From Allobosea sp. CRIB-10 (GTDB lineage: Bacteria > Pseudomonadota > Alphaproteobacteria > Rhizobiales > Beijerinckiaceae), in NCBI RefSeq assembly GCF_900112185.1, contig NZ_FOKP01000003.1, positions 1-64,000 on the forward strand: a DNA stretch of 64,000 nt, written 5' to 3'. Numbering within the stretch: the stretch's first letter is position 1; each line of letters opens with the position of its first letter. Of this stretch, positions 14,372 to 22,946 are shown piece by piece. The notes beneath the pieces were generated by a model. That model made no database searches. It was not told where the DNA came from and was given only the letters and a program-made list of their open reading frames with translations. The position numbers were made by a program, and so were the translations under genes.

Positions 14372-14415
14372 CTTGTTTGAGGCCAACGCTGAAGAAGCGT
14401 GCAGGCTGTCCTCAT

Positions 14416-14508
14416 CGTCATGGTCGGGCTTGTCCCGACCATCCACCTCGTCCTTCGGACGGCGCAGTGTTCAAGACGTGGATGCTCGCCACAAGGGCGA
14501 GCATGACG
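14416..14508. repeat. CGTCAT-bounded palindromic intergenic element, copy 1
   Basis: Begins CGTCATGGTCGGGCTTGTCC and ends in GCGAGCATGACG. It contains two stem-loops (GGTCGGG/CCCGACC and GCTCGCC/GGGCGAGC). Similar elements with CGTCAT/ATGACG ends are found at 18014-18100 and 57152-57259. Lies between a terminator and a convergent gene. Confidence 0.7.
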
Positions 14509-14546
14509 CGAATGGACGATGTCGAGCTTGAAACGTCGCTGCCAGC

Positions 14547-14816
14547 TCAGGCCAAGCCGCCGGTCAGCAGGATCAGCACGCCGACGCCGAGCGCGAAGGC
14601 GAGGATGCGGGCCGGCATGGAGAACAGAGTGCCCGGCGGCTGCTTCGTCGCGAAGCCGGCGACGACCTCGACCACAGCGAGTGCCAGCAGCACGTAGACG
14701 AAGGGCGGGAAGGTCCCGCCTCTGGCGATCCAGCCGGTGTTGACCGCGAGCGAGGCGAGCGCGCCGAGCCCGGCGCCAGCCGCGATGAAGAATTGCTCGG
14801 GCCGGCTGAAGCGCAC
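14547..14816 (-). CDS. Small membrane protein, 89 aa
   Basis: Three hydrophobic segments are visible: residues 8-27 (QFFIAAGAGLGALASLAVNT), 37-57 (PPFVYVLLALAVVEVVAGFA) and 69-88 (ARILAFALGVGVLILLTGG). A short charged N-terminus precedes them. It is eight bases downstream of infA on the same strand, so probably co-transcribed with the helicase-infA unit. No family I can name; likely an inner-membrane protein of unknown role. Confidence 0.65.
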   Translation of the reverse strand: MRFSRPEQFFIAAGAGLGALASLAVNTGWIARGGTFPPFVYVLLALAVVEVVAGFATKQPPGTLFSMPARILAFALGVGVLILLTGGLA

Positions 14817-14824
14817 CGCTGGGC

Positions 14825-15094
14825 TCAGCGCCGACGGAAATTCTGCGGCCGCGGCGGCATCGGGCCGGGGCTGGCGGTCTTCTGGCGGAAATTGATGCGG
14901 CCGCGATCGAGATCGTAAGGCGACATCTCCACGACCACGCGGTCGCCGGCGATGGTGCGGATGCGGTTCTTCTTCATCTTGCCGGCCGCATAGGCCAGGA
15001 TGACGTGGTCATTGTCGAGCTTCACCCGGTAATTGCCGTCCGGGAGCACCTCGACCACGGTGCCGTCGAATTCGAGCAGTTCTTCTTTCGCCAT
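14825..15094 (-). CDS. infA: Translation initiation factor IF-1, long form
   Basis: Residues 1-71 carry the IF-1 OB fold: [20 protein letters not shown], then [51 protein letters not shown]-1 binds the 30S A site during initiation. At 89 residues it is longer than the usual 72 because of a basic/proline-rich tail (residues 72-89, [19 protein letters not shown]). Longer paralogues of this type occur alongside the standard infA in some Hyphomicrobiales. It lies directly downstream of a DEAD-box helicase gene with cspA beyond, which suggests a role in cold or RNA-structure stress. Confidence 0.92.
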   Translation of the reverse strand: MAKEELLEFDGTVVEVLPDGNYRVKLDNDHVILAYAAGKMKKNRIRTIAGDRVVVEMSPYDLDRGRINFRQKTASPGPMPPRPQNFRRR

Positions 15095-15123
15095 TCGCTG
15101 ATCCTTCGTCTTGTCTGCGGCGC

Positions 15124-15150
15124 GGGGCCGAGCCTTCCAGGCTCAGCCCC
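15124..15150 (-). terminator. Hairpin between the helicase and infA genes
   Basis: Stem GGGGC-GAGCC / GGCTC-GCCCC with one mismatch and a five-base loop, just after the helicase stop on the minus strand. It lacks a T-run, so it may be a weak terminator, a processing site or an attenuator for infA. Confidence 0.35.
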
Positions 15151-15167
15151 AGCGGTTACGGCGCCTG

Positions 15168-16700
15168 TCAGTTCGGGCGCCGCCCGCCGCCGCCGGTGCG
15201 TCGTTGTCCCGTTCTTTGCTGCAAGAACGCGACGCCGCCAAGCCCTTCCTTGCCGGAAGCTGCGTCTTTTCGTGCACCACCCGCCTCATGGCGCTGGGCC
15301 GGGCGCTCATGGCGCTGCTGCTCCGGACGGGCCTGCTGCTGACGCGGCTGGTTCGGGCGGGACTGCTCGCGATGCGGCTGGCCCTGGCGTTCACCCTGCT
15401 CCTGACGCTGGCCGCCACGGCCATGGGACGGAGCGCCGCGACCGTCGCGACGCTGCCCCTGCCCGGGCTGCTGCCCGTTCTGCGGGCGACCCTGGCCACG
15501 GCCGCCACGGTTCTGCGGCGGCTTCTTCGGCGTGCGGCCATCCCAATACGGCACGTCGCCGATCGGGGTGAGCGCGACCTTGGTCAGCTTCTCGATCGCG
15601 GCGAGATCGCCGCGCTCTTCCGGCGTGCAGAAGGCGATGGCGAGGCCCGACGCGCCGGCGCGCGCGGTGCGGCCGATCCGGTGAACATAAGTTTCCGGCA
15701 CGTTCGGCAGGTCGAAATTGACGACATGGCTGATGCCGTCGACATCGATTCCGCGCGCGGCGATATCGGTCGCCACCAGGATGCGCAATTCGCCGTCACG
15801 GAAGGCACCAAGCGCGCGCTCGCGCTGGCTCTGGCTCTTGTTGCCATGGATCGCGGCGGACTTGATGCCGGCCTGCTCGAGCTGGCGCACGACCTTGTCG
15901 GCACCGTGCTTGGTGCGGGTGAAGACGATGGCGCGCTCCATCTCGGAAACGCCGAGCGTCTTCGCCAGCAGAGCCGGCTTCTGGCCGGCTTCGGTGAAGA
16001 TGACGCGCTGGTCGACCTTCTCGGCCGTGGTCGCGACAGGCGCGACCGCGACCTCGACCGGGTCGGTCAGATAGGCCTGGGCGATCTCGCGGATCGCCTT
16101 CGGCATGGTCGCCGAGAACAGCAGCGTCTGGCGCTGCTTCGGGATCAGCGTCGCGATCTTGCGCAGCGCATGGATGAAGCCGAGGTCGAGCATCTGGTCG
16201 GCTTCGTCGAGCACCAGGAACTCGATCTCGCGCAGCGAGACGGCGCGCTGGTCGACCAGGTCGAGCAGGCGGCCGGGCGTGGCGACGAGGATGTCGACAT
16301 GCTGGCCGAGCGCGCGGATCTGCTTGCCGACCGGAACGCCGCCGAAGATCACCGTCGACTTCAGCGAGGTGAACTGGGCGTAGGTGCGGATGCTGGCCTC
16401 GATCTGGGCCGAGAGCTCGCGCGTCGGCGACAGGATCAGGGCGCGCACCGAACGCGGCTGCATGCGCCGCGGCTGGTTCAGCAGCCGGTGCAGCATGGGC
16501 AGCGAGAACGCAGCCGTCTTGCCGGTGCCGGTCTGGGCGGCGCCGAGCAGGTCACGACCGTCGCGAATGGAAGGGATCGCCTGCGCCTGGATCGGCGTCG
16601 GCGTCTCATAACCTTCGGCGGCGAGCGCTTTGAGAAGCGGCTCGGCCAGGCCGAGGTCGGTAAATTTGGTCAAATCAGGTCTTTCTGAGCCGGACGACAT
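15168..16700 (-). CDS. DEAD-box ATP-dependent RNA helicase (RhlE-like)
   Basis: All core helicase motifs are present: Q motif (FTDLGLAEPLLKALAAEGYE ... PTPIQ), motif I AQTGTGKT, PTRELS, TPGRLLD, motif II DEAD, motif III SATMP, and in domain 2 IVFTRTK, VATDIAARGIDV and HRIGRTARAG. Residues 385-510 are a Gln/Arg/Gly/Pro-rich basic tail that probably binds RNA. ATG 16700 was chosen; a GTG nine bases upstream (16709) is also possible. It is the second gene of a same-strand series cspA, helicase, infA. RhlE/CsdA-type helicases remodel ribosomal and messenger RNA, especially in the cold. Confidence 0.93.
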   Translation of the reverse strand: MSSGSERPDLTKFTDLGLAEPLLKALAAEGYETPTPIQAQAIPSIRDGRDLLGAAQTGTGKTAAFSLPMLHRLLNQPRRMQPRSVRALILSPTRELSAQIEASIRTYAQFTSLKSTVIFGGVPVGKQIRALGQHVDILVATPGRLLDLVDQRAVSLREIEFLVLDEADQMLDLGFIHALRKIATLIPKQRQTLLFSATMPKAIREIAQAYLTDPVEVAVAPVATTAEKVDQRVIFTEAGQKPALLAKTLGVSEMERAIVFTRTKHGADKVVRQLEQAGIKSAAIHGNKSQSQRERALGAFRDGELRILVATDIAARGIDVDGISHVVNFDLPNVPETYVHRIGRTARAGASGLAIAFCTPEERGDLAAIEKLTKVALTPIGDVPYWDGRTPKKPPQNRGGRGQGRPQNGQQPGQGQRRDGRGAPSHGRGGQRQEQGERQGQPHREQSRPNQPRQQQARPEQQRHERPAQRHEAGGARKDAASGKEGLGGVAFLQQRTGQRRTGGGGRRPN

Positions 16701-16835
16701 GGGGCGCACGTGGTGAACGGAAGCGCCTCGGCATGCAGTCTCGGTCTACGCATGGTCTCTTTCCGCCCGGCGAACCGCTAGCCACTGCGCCGGGGGATGT
16801 CGTGTATCGCAGGCTCCGGGCCTGCGTCTTGAAAC

Positions 16836-16858
16836 GGGCGGACACGAATGGTCCGCCC
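16836..16858 (-). terminator. Hairpin after cspA
   Basis: An 8-bp stem GGGCGGAC/GTCCGCCC with a seven-base loop, nine bases past the cspA stop on the minus strand, followed by GTTTC. It probably ends or attenuates the abundant cspA mRNA before the helicase gene. Confidence 0.6.
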
Positions 16859-16867
16859 GAATTAGCT

Positions 16868-17077
16868 TCAGCCGGCGACGAGGTTGCCAGCCGAGGACTT
16901 GCCGGTCTTGCGATCGGCGATCAGCTCGTAGGAGACGACCTGGCCTTCGCGCAGCTCGCGCAGGCCGGCGCGCTCGACGGCGCTGATGTGGACGAAAACG
17001 TCGGGGCCGCCGGCCTCAGGGGTGATGAAGCCGTAGCCCTTGGTGGCGTTGAACCACTTGACGGTGCCCTTGTTCAT
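16868..17077 (-). CDS. cspA: Cold-shock protein (CspA family)
   Basis: A 69-residue single cold-shock domain: MNKGTVKWFNATKGYGFITP has RNP1 (KGYGFI), and DVFVHIS is RNP2. These aromatic residues bind single-stranded RNA and DNA, letting the protein act as an RNA chaperone. AAGGA lies 11 bases before the ATG. The 5' leader contains a 12-bp inverted repeat spanning 90 bases whose proximal arm touches the Shine-Dalgarno (see regulatory entry). Confidence 0.95.
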   Translation of the reverse strand: MNKGTVKWFNATKGYGFITPEAGGPDVFVHISAVERAGLRELREGQVVSYELIADRKTGKSSAGNLVAG

Positions 17078-17094
17078 AGTGGGACTAATCCTTG

Positions 17095-17184
17095 CACTTC
17101 AGATCCGCGTATTCGTGGAACCCATGACCGGACGCGCGGACGCCTCGCCATGGTCTTGTATCGACGTGTGGTGGATCTGAAGTG
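17095..17184 (-). promoter_or_regulatory. Long inverted repeat in the cspA 5' leader
   Basis: CACTTCAGATCC (17095-17106) and GGATCTGAAGTG (17173-17184) are exact reverse complements separated by 66 bases. In the cspA mRNA the proximal arm ends one base before the AAGGA Shine-Dalgarno at 17093-17089. Such a stem could regulate ribosome access or mRNA stability with temperature. Pairing is seen; function is inferred. Confidence 0.6.
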
Positions 17185-17304
17185 GCCCGCCGGTCGGAAT
17201 ACCCGCGCGGAGGATTGGCCAGAACCGGCCGCATCTCGTCTTACATCGGTGGACCTAGCATAAATTGCAAGGCGGGTCCAGTTTGCCGGCCGAAGCGCCT
17301 GCCT

Positions 17305-18003
17305 TCAGCCGATCTCGCGCACCAGATCGACCAGCCCACCGAGATCTGGCAGCTTTCGGAAGCGCGCCTCTGCGATCGGCTCCTCGGCGTGCTCCAGCGC
17401 CCAGGTCAGCTCATGCGGCACATGCGCGGCCCAGGACCCGGCGGCGAGCGCCGGGACGATGTCGGACTTCAACGAGTTGCCGACCATCAGCGCCCGCCCC
17501 GGCCCGTCGCCATGGCGGGCGAAGAGCTTCTCATAGGTCGCAGCGCTCTTGTCGCTGACGATCTCGACCGCGTCGAAGAAGTCGCCGAGGCCGGACTGCG
17601 CGAGCTTGCGCTCCTGGTCGAAGAGATCGCCCTTGGTGATCAGCACCAGCCGGTAGCGGCCGGCGAGCGCGCCGAGCGTGTCCTGCGCATGTGGCAGGGT
17701 CTCGACCGGATGGGTCAGCATCTCGCGCCCGGCGGCGAGGATCTCGCCGATCACCGCGGGCGGGACCTCCCCGCGCGTGATCTCGAGCGCGGTCTCGATC
17801 ATCGAAAGCGTGAAGCCCTTGATGCCGAAGCCGTAGAAGGCAAGGTTGCGCTTCTCGGCCTCGAGCAGCTTGCCGGAGATCTCGGCCGCCTCGCCATGCT
17901 CGCCGAGCAGCGCGACGAAGCGGTCCTCCGTCAGCCGGAAGAACTGCTCGTTCTGCCAGAGCGTGTCGTCGGCATCGAAGCCGATGGTAGTCAGCGCCTT
18001 CAC
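17305..18003 (-). CDS. HAD-superfamily hydrolase, 232 aa
   Basis: HAD motif I is GFDADDTLWQ (nucleophile Asp and general acid Asp), motif II LVLITKG, motif III a Lys in QERKLAQSG-DFFDAVEIVSDK, and motif IV VGNSLKSDIVPALAAG. The cap is helical (residues 18-95), as in class I HAD phosphatases of the phosphoglycolate phosphatase/YjjG type. It is most likely a phosphatase on a small phosphorylated metabolite; the substrate cannot be told from sequence. A CGTCAT-type intergenic repeat lies just upstream. Confidence 0.88.
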   Translation of the reverse strand: MKALTTIGFDADDTLWQNEQFFRLTEDRFVALLGEHGEAAEISGKLLEAEKRNLAFYGFGIKGFTLSMIETALEITRGEVPPAVIGEILAAGREMLTHPVETLPHAQDTLGALAGRYRLVLITKGDLFDQERKLAQSGLGDFFDAVEIVSDKSAATYEKLFARHGDGPGRALMVGNSLKSDIVPALAAGSWAAHVPHELTWALEHAEEPIAEARFRKLPDLGGLVDLVREIG

Positions 18004-18013
18004 GACTATTCTC

Positions 18014-18100
18014 CGTCATTGCGAGCGAAGCGAAGCAATCCAGCAGACGTAGAGCTCTGCCGCCCTGGATTGCTTCGTCGCTCTGCTCCTCGCAATGACG
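18014..18100. repeat. CGTCAT-bounded palindromic intergenic element, copy 2
   Basis: Begins CGTCATTGCGAGCGAAGCGA and ends TCGCAATGACG. Long complementary arms (AAGCAATCCAG near the left, CTGGATTGCTT near the right) can fold into one large hairpin. This is a widespread alphaproteobacterial intergenic repeat type. It lies between the ppdK stop and the HAD start. Confidence 0.8.
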
Positions 18101-18109
18101 AGGAGCGTC

Positions 18110-20794
18110 TCACGCGTCCTTGGCCTTGATCGCCCCCAAAGCCGCCTGCGCCGCGGCAAGGCGCGCGATCGGCACGCGGAAGGGCGAGCAGGAGACGTAA
18201 TCCAGCCCAACGCTCTCGCAGAAGCCGATCGAAGCGGGATCGCCGCCATGCTCGCCGCAGATGCCGAGTTTGATGTTCGGCCGCGCCTTGCGGCCACGCT
18301 CGACGGCGATCCGGACCAGCTCGCCGACGCCCTCCTGATCGATCGTCACGAAGGGATCGGATTCGAGCAGGCCGCGGGCCGTGTAGGAGCCGAGGAAGGA
18401 ACCGGCATCGTCGCGGCTGATGCCGAGCGCCGTCTGGGTCAGGTCGTTGGTGCCGAAGGAGAAGAATTCGGCGCTCTGCGCGATCTCCTCTGCCCGCAAC
18501 GCGGCGCGCGGCAATTCAATCATGGTGCCGACCTGATAGGTCAGCTCGCTGCCGCTCTCCTTGCGGACCGCCTCGGCCATCGCATCGATCCGGCCCTTGA
18601 CCAGGTCGAGCTCGGGCGCGCCCATGACGAGCGGGACCATGACCTCCGGGATGACCGGGTGCCCGGTCTCCTTGGCGGCAATCACTGCAGCCTCGAAGAT
18701 GGCCCTGGCCTGCATCTCGGCGATCTCGGGATAGGCGACGGCGAGACGCACGCCGCGGAAACCGAGCATCGGGTTGACCTCATGCAGCTCGGCGGCGCGG
18801 CGCTTCAGCTTGTCGGAGGTCGTGCCCATGGCCGCGGCGACCTCGGCGATCTCGTCGTCGGTCTGCGGCAGGAACTCGTGCAGCGGCGGATCGAGCAGGC
18901 GGATCGTCACCGGCAGGCCCTGCATGATGGTGAAGAGCTCGACGAAGTCCTGACGCTGCATCGGCAGGAGCTTGGCGAGCGCGGTGCGCCTGCCCTTCTC
19001 GTCCTCGGCCAGGATCATCTCGCGCACGGAGAGGATGCGGCCGGCATCGAAGAACATGTGCTCGGTGCGGCTGAGGCCGATGCCCTCCGCGCCGAACTCG
19101 CGCGCCATCTTGGCGTCGCGGGGTGTCTCGGCATTGGCGCGGATCTTGAGGCGCCGCACCTTGTCGGCCCAGCCCATCAGCGTGCGGAAGTCGCCGGAGA
19201 GCTCGGGCTGCTGCATCTTGACCTCGCCGAGCAGCACCTGGCCGTTGCTGCCGTCGATGGTGACGAAGTCGCCGGCCTTCAGCGTGGTCGGCCCGACGGT
19301 CATCGTGCCCTTGGCGTAATCGACGCGGATCTGGCCGGCGCCCGAAACGCAGGGCTTGCCCATGCCGCGCGCCACCACCGCCGCATGCGAGGTCATGCCG
19401 CCGCGCGTGGTCAGGATGCCCTCAGCGGCGTGCATGCCGTGAATGTCTTCAGGCGAGGTCTCGACGCGGACGAGAATGACCTTCTTGCCGGCCTTCTTGC
19501 CGGCCTCGGCCGCCTCCGAGGTGAAGACGATCTCGCCGGCGGCGGCGCCGGGCGACGCCGGCAGGCCGGCCGTCAGCACGCGCCGCTCGGCCTTGTTGTC
19601 GATCGTCGGATGCAGCAGCTGGTCGAGCGCGCCGGGCTCGACGCGGCCGACCGCTTCGTTCTCTGTGATCAGGCCTTCACGCGCGAGCTCGACCGCGATC
19701 CTGAGCGCCGCCTTGGCTGTGCGCTTGCCGGACCGGGTCTGCAGCATCCAGAGCTTGCCCTCCTGGATGGTGAATTCCATGTCCTGCATGTCGCGATAGT
19801 GCTTCTCGAGGATGCCGTAGATGCGGCAGAGCTCGGCATAGGCCTCCGGCATCGCCTTCTCCATCGAAGGCTTGTCGGATTTGGCGGCGAGCTTGGCCGC
19901 CTCGGTGATATCCTGCGGGGTCCGGATGCCGGCGACGACGTCCTCGCCCTGGGCATTGATCAGGAACTCGCCATAGAGCGCGTTCTCGCCGGTCGAGGGA
20001 TTGCGGGTGAAGGCGACGCCGGTCGCCGAGGTCTCGCCCATATTGCCGAAGACCATCGACTGGACGTTGACCGCCGTGCCCCAGGAGGCCGGGATGCTAT
20101 TGAGCTCGCGATACTTGATGGCGCGGGCATTCATCCAGGACGAGAAGACGGCGCCGACAGCGCCCCAGAGCTGCTCGTTCGGGTTCTGCGGGAAGTCGGA
20201 GCCGAGCTCCTTCTTCACGATCTCCTTGTACTTGCCGACGAGAAGCTTCCAATCGTCGGCCGAGAGGTCGGTGTCGAGGTTGAGGCCCTTGCGCTCCTTG
20301 TAGTCCTCGAGCGCCTCTTCGAAATGGCCATGGTCGATGTCGAGCACGACGTTCGAGTACATGGTGATGAAGCGGCGATAGCTGTCATAGGCGAAGCGGG
20401 CATCGCCCGAGGCCTTGGCCACCGCCTCGACGGTGACGTCGTTGAGGCCGAGATTGAGGACGGTGTCCATCATGCCCGGCATCGAGGCGCGCGCGCCGGA
20501 GCGGACGGAGACCAGCAGCGGATTGGCGGGATCGCCGAAGGTCTTGCCCGTCAGCTTGGCCATGCCGGCCAGCGCGTCCTTGACTTGAGCGTCGAGTTCG
20601 GCCGGGAAATTCTTGCCGTTGTCGTAGTACCAGGTGCAGACCTGCGTGGTGATGGTGAAGCCCGGAGGCACCGGAAGTCCCAGATTGCTCATCTCGGCCA
20701 GGTTCGCGCCCTTGCCGCCGAGCAGGTTCTTCATGCCTGCCTCGCCTTCGGCCTTGCCGTCGCCGAAGGTGTAGACCCACTTCTGCCCTGCCAT
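18110..20794 (-). CDS. ppdK: Pyruvate, phosphate dikinase
   Basis: Full-length 894 residues in the three-domain PPDK layout. The N-terminal ATP-grasp domain has GGKGANLAEMSNLGLPVPPG and SVRSGARASMPGMMDTVLNL. The swivelling domain has GGMTSHAAVVARGMGKPCVS with the phosphoryl-carrier His near residue 455. The C-terminal PEP/pyruvate barrel includes GLSRTEHMFF, EVMVPLVMG and FFSFGTNDLTQTALGISRDD with the active-site region. It interconverts pyruvate, ATP and phosphate with PEP, AMP and pyrophosphate, feeding gluconeogenesis or glycolysis in the cytoplasm. It is a single-gene unit, divergent from the alpha-hydroxy-acid dehydrogenase. Confidence 0.96.
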   Translation of the reverse strand: MAGQKWVYTFGDGKAEGEAGMKNLLGGKGANLAEMSNLGLPVPPGFTITTQVCTWYYDNGKNFPAELDAQVKDALAGMAKLTGKTFGDPANPLLVSVRSGARASMPGMMDTVLNLGLNDVTVEAVAKASGDARFAYDSYRRFITMYSNVVLDIDHGHFEEALEDYKERKGLNLDTDLSADDWKLLVGKYKEIVKKELGSDFPQNPNEQLWGAVGAVFSSWMNARAIKYRELNSIPASWGTAVNVQSMVFGNMGETSATGVAFTRNPSTGENALYGEFLINAQGEDVVAGIRTPQDITEAAKLAAKSDKPSMEKAMPEAYAELCRIYGILEKHYRDMQDMEFTIQEGKLWMLQTRSGKRTAKAALRIAVELAREGLITENEAVGRVEPGALDQLLHPTIDNKAERRVLTAGLPASPGAAAGEIVFTSEAAEAGKKAGKKVILVRVETSPEDIHGMHAAEGILTTRGGMTSHAAVVARGMGKPCVSGAGQIRVDYAKGTMTVGPTTLKAGDFVTIDGSNGQVLLGEVKMQQPELSGDFRTLMGWADKVRRLKIRANAETPRDAKMAREFGAEGIGLSRTEHMFFDAGRILSVREMILAEDEKGRRTALAKLLPMQRQDFVELFTIMQGLPVTIRLLDPPLHEFLPQTDDEIAEVAAAMGTTSDKLKRRAAELHEVNPMLGFRGVRLAVAYPEIAEMQARAIFEAAVIAAKETGHPVIPEVMVPLVMGAPELDLVKGRIDAMAEAVRKESGSELTYQVGTMIELPRAALRAEEIAQSAEFFSFGTNDLTQTALGISRDDAGSFLGSYTARGLLESDPFVTIDQEGVGELVRIAVERGRKARPNIKLGICGEHGGDPASIGFCESVGLDYVSCSPFRVPIARLAAAQAALGAIKAKDA

Positions 20795-21103
20795 AGCCTG
20801 CCTTTCCCAAGGTTGTCGCCGGCATCATCAACGCCGGCGCGCCCACATGGTTCGCATTTGCGGTGCCCGCTGCTGCAGCGCACCCGGTGCGGCGTGGTCA
20901 TGCCGAAAACCGGATGAACAATCAATGATCATGCACAGCGCCGCCGCGCCCCACCAACCCCGGCTGCGCAATGCCGGGCGGCGCAATATGGCCAAGGCCG
21001 GAGCTGCGCGATAGGGTGCCGCCCCCGCCTTTCAGCGCGGCATCGCCACCAACCCGATGGTTGCCAGCGTCGCCCGCTTTCAAGAACGACGCCGAAGCCA
21101 ACG
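20795..21103. other. 309-bp divergent intergenic region
   Basis: Holds the promoters for ppdK (leftward) and the FMN-dependent dehydrogenase (rightward). A short AT-richer patch occurs around 20915-20935 (AACAATCAATGATCATGC). I see no confident -35/-10 pair, repeat or small gene. Confidence 0.6.
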
Positions 21104-22249
21104 ATGCGCCTGAACGACTGCCACAATTTCCACGATTTCCGCACGCTCGCCAGGAAGCGGCTGCCGGGCCCGATCTTCAACTACATCGACGGCGGCGCCG
21201 ATGACGAGGCCACCCTTCGGCGGAATTCCGAAAGCTTCGACCGGTGCGATCTCGTTCCGAGCGTGCTGCGCGGCGTGAGCAGCGTCGACACCTCCGTCAC
21301 CGTGATGTGCCAGAGGCTCGCCGTGCCGTTCTATTGCTCGCCGACGGCGCTGCAGCGGCTCTTCCATCATCGGGGCGAGCGGGCGGTCGCGGCCGCTGCG
21401 GCGCGCTGCGGCACGATGTTCGGCGTCTCCTCGCTCGGCACCGTCAGCCTCGAGGAGCTCCGCAAGGCCCATAGCGGCCCGCAGGTCTACCAGTTCTACT
21501 TCCACAAGGATCGCGGCCTGAACCGGGCGATGATGGAGCGCGCCAAGGGCGCCGGCGTCAACGTGATGATGCTGACCGTCGACAGCATCACCGGCGGCAA
21601 CCGCGAGCGCGACCTGCGCACCGGCTTCTCGATCCCGTTCCGGCTCAACCTTTCCGGCATCACCCAGTTCGCGATCAGGCCGCAATGGGCGCTGAACTAC
21701 CTCACCCATGAGAAGTTCAGCCTGCCGCAGCTCGACAGCCATGTCGACATGGGCGGCGGCGCGATGTCGATCAGCCGCTACTTCACCGAGATGCTCGACC
21801 CGGCGATGACCTGGGAAGACGTCGCCGAGATGGTGAAGCTGTGGTCAGGACAGTTCTGCCTCAAGGGGATCATGTCGGTCGCCGACGCCAGGCGCGCCGT
21901 CGAGATCGGCTGCACCGGCATCATCCTGTCCAATCATGGCGGCCGGCAGCTCGACGGCTCGCGCGCCGCCTTCGACCAGCTCGCCGAGATCGTCGATGCG
22001 GTCGGCGACAAGATCGACGTGATCATGGACGGCGGCATCCAGCGCGGCACGCATGTGCTGAAGGCGCTGTCGCTCGGCGCCAAGGCGGTCGGCATCGGGC
22101 GCTACTACCTCTACCCGCTCGCGGCCGCCGGGCAGCCGGGCGTCGAGCGCGCCCTCGATCGGCTCAAGACCGAGGTGGAGCGCGGCATGAAGCTGATGGG
22201 CGTGACCAAGCTCGACCAGCTGTCGCGGGAGAATCTGCGGTTCCGGTAG
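21104..22249 (+). CDS. FMN-dependent alpha-hydroxy-acid dehydrogenase (L-lactate dehydrogenase-like)
   Basis: The 381-residue protein has the family TIM-barrel signatures. PGPIFNYIDGGADDEATLRR is the N-terminal substrate region, MMLTVDS and YQFYFHKDR line the FMN site, LKGIMSV carries the flavin lysine, and SNHGGRQLDGS contains the catalytic histidine and substrate-binding arginine. VIMDGGIQRGTHVLKALSLG and AVGIGRYYLYPL form the phosphate-binding end. Such enzymes oxidise L-lactate or similar 2-hydroxy acids to keto acids, passing electrons to quinone or oxygen. Neighbouring ppdK could use the resulting pyruvate. Substrate not determined; lactate is the best guess. Confidence 0.88.
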   Translation: MRLNDCHNFHDFRTLARKRLPGPIFNYIDGGADDEATLRRNSESFDRCDLVPSVLRGVSSVDTSVTVMCQRLAVPFYCSPTALQRLFHHRGERAVAAAAARCGTMFGVSSLGTVSLEELRKAHSGPQVYQFYFHKDRGLNRAMMERAKGAGVNVMMLTVDSITGGNRERDLRTGFSIPFRLNLSGITQFAIRPQWALNYLTHEKFSLPQLDSHVDMGGGAMSISRYFTEMLDPAMTWEDVAEMVKLWSGQFCLKGIMSVADARRAVEIGCTGIILSNHGGRQLDGSRAAFDQLAEIVDAVGDKIDVIMDGGIQRGTHVLKALSLGAKAVGIGRYYLYPLAAAGQPGVERALDRLKTEVERGMKLMGVTKLDQLSRENLRFR

Positions 22250-22264
22250 CAGCGCGGCTCGCTC

Positions 22265-22762
22265 TCAGACCGGCCTCTTGCCGCGCGCCGCCTTCGGCCA
22301 GCGCAGCGGCCAGGCGACGATGCGCTCGACGATCTCCTCCTCGGCGACCTCGTCCTCATTGGCGTGGACCTTGCCGCGAACGGAGACGCCTGCCGCGATC
22401 ACCGTCTGAGGGTCGCCCGAGACGAGCGGGTGCCACCAGGGCAGGTCCTTGCCCTCCCCCAGCAGCCGATAGGCGCAGGTCGGCGGCAGCCAGGGCAGCG
22501 TGCGCACCGCCTCCGGGGTGAGCGTGACGCAATCCGGGACCGTCTTCGAGCGATTGGCGTAGTCATGACAGCGGCAGGTCGCCGCATCGAACAGGCGGCA
22601 GCCGATATCGGTGGCGTGGATCCTGCCGGTGTCGTCATCCTCGAGCTTGACCAGGCAGCAGCGGCCGCAGCCGTCGCAGAGCGATTCCCACTCCGCCTCG
22701 GTCATCTCCTCGAGCGTCTTGCTGCGCCAGAAGGGCGTGCTGTCGATCATTGCGTTGGCCAT
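22265..22762 (-). CDS. YcgN-family cysteine cluster protein
   Basis: 165 residues with the UPF0260/YcgN cysteine arrangement: [11 protein letters not shown] at residues 29-39, then [20 protein letters not shown] and VPDC at 55-77. The protein probably binds a metal or an iron-sulfur cluster through these eight cysteines, but the role is not established. The conserved W-P-L-V/W-H-P-L region ([14 protein letters not shown] near the end) is also present. It is convergent with the upstream dehydrogenase, 15 bases apart. Confidence 0.9.
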   Translation of the reverse strand: MANAMIDSTPFWRSKTLEEMTEAEWESLCDGCGRCCLVKLEDDDTGRIHATDIGCRLFDAATCRCHDYANRSKTVPDCVTLTPEAVRTLPWLPPTCAYRLLGEGKDLPWWHPLVSGDPQTVIAAGVSVRGKVHANEDEVAEEEIVERIVAWPLRWPKAARGKRPV

Positions 22763-22849
22763 AGCCGCTTATGCCCCGGCTAAGCCGTAGAGGGAAGCGC
22801 GCGAGCGGCACAGCGCAGCATCGCGCGACATCATATCTTACATTCGTTC

Positions 22850-22877
22850 TAATCTTTGTTTAGAGAGATTATAATCT
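22850..22877 (+). promoter_or_regulatory. AT-rich palindromic operator candidate before the ABC importer
   Basis: TAATCT at 22850-22855 and a perfect 12-bp palindrome AGATTATAATCT at 22866-22877. The overlapping TTTAGAGAGATTATAA resembles, imperfectly, the Irr iron-control element (TTTAGAA-N3-TTCTAAA) of Hyphomicrobiales. It lies 70-100 bp upstream of the substrate-binding protein start. Regulator identity is inferred. Confidence 0.45.
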
Positions 22878-22946
22878 ATGAAAATTGACCGAATACTCGG
22901 ATCGGCCTAACGGGAGGAAGAATTCCCTCGTTCACGAGCCATCCCG

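Noticed and set aside
18095-20917. A long open frame (about 940 codons) on the plus strand opposite ppdK
   Set aside because: It is an antisense shadow of a GC-rich gene: low-complexity Arg/Ala/Gly/Asp/His residues, no domain, and the minus strand encodes an unmistakable PPDK.
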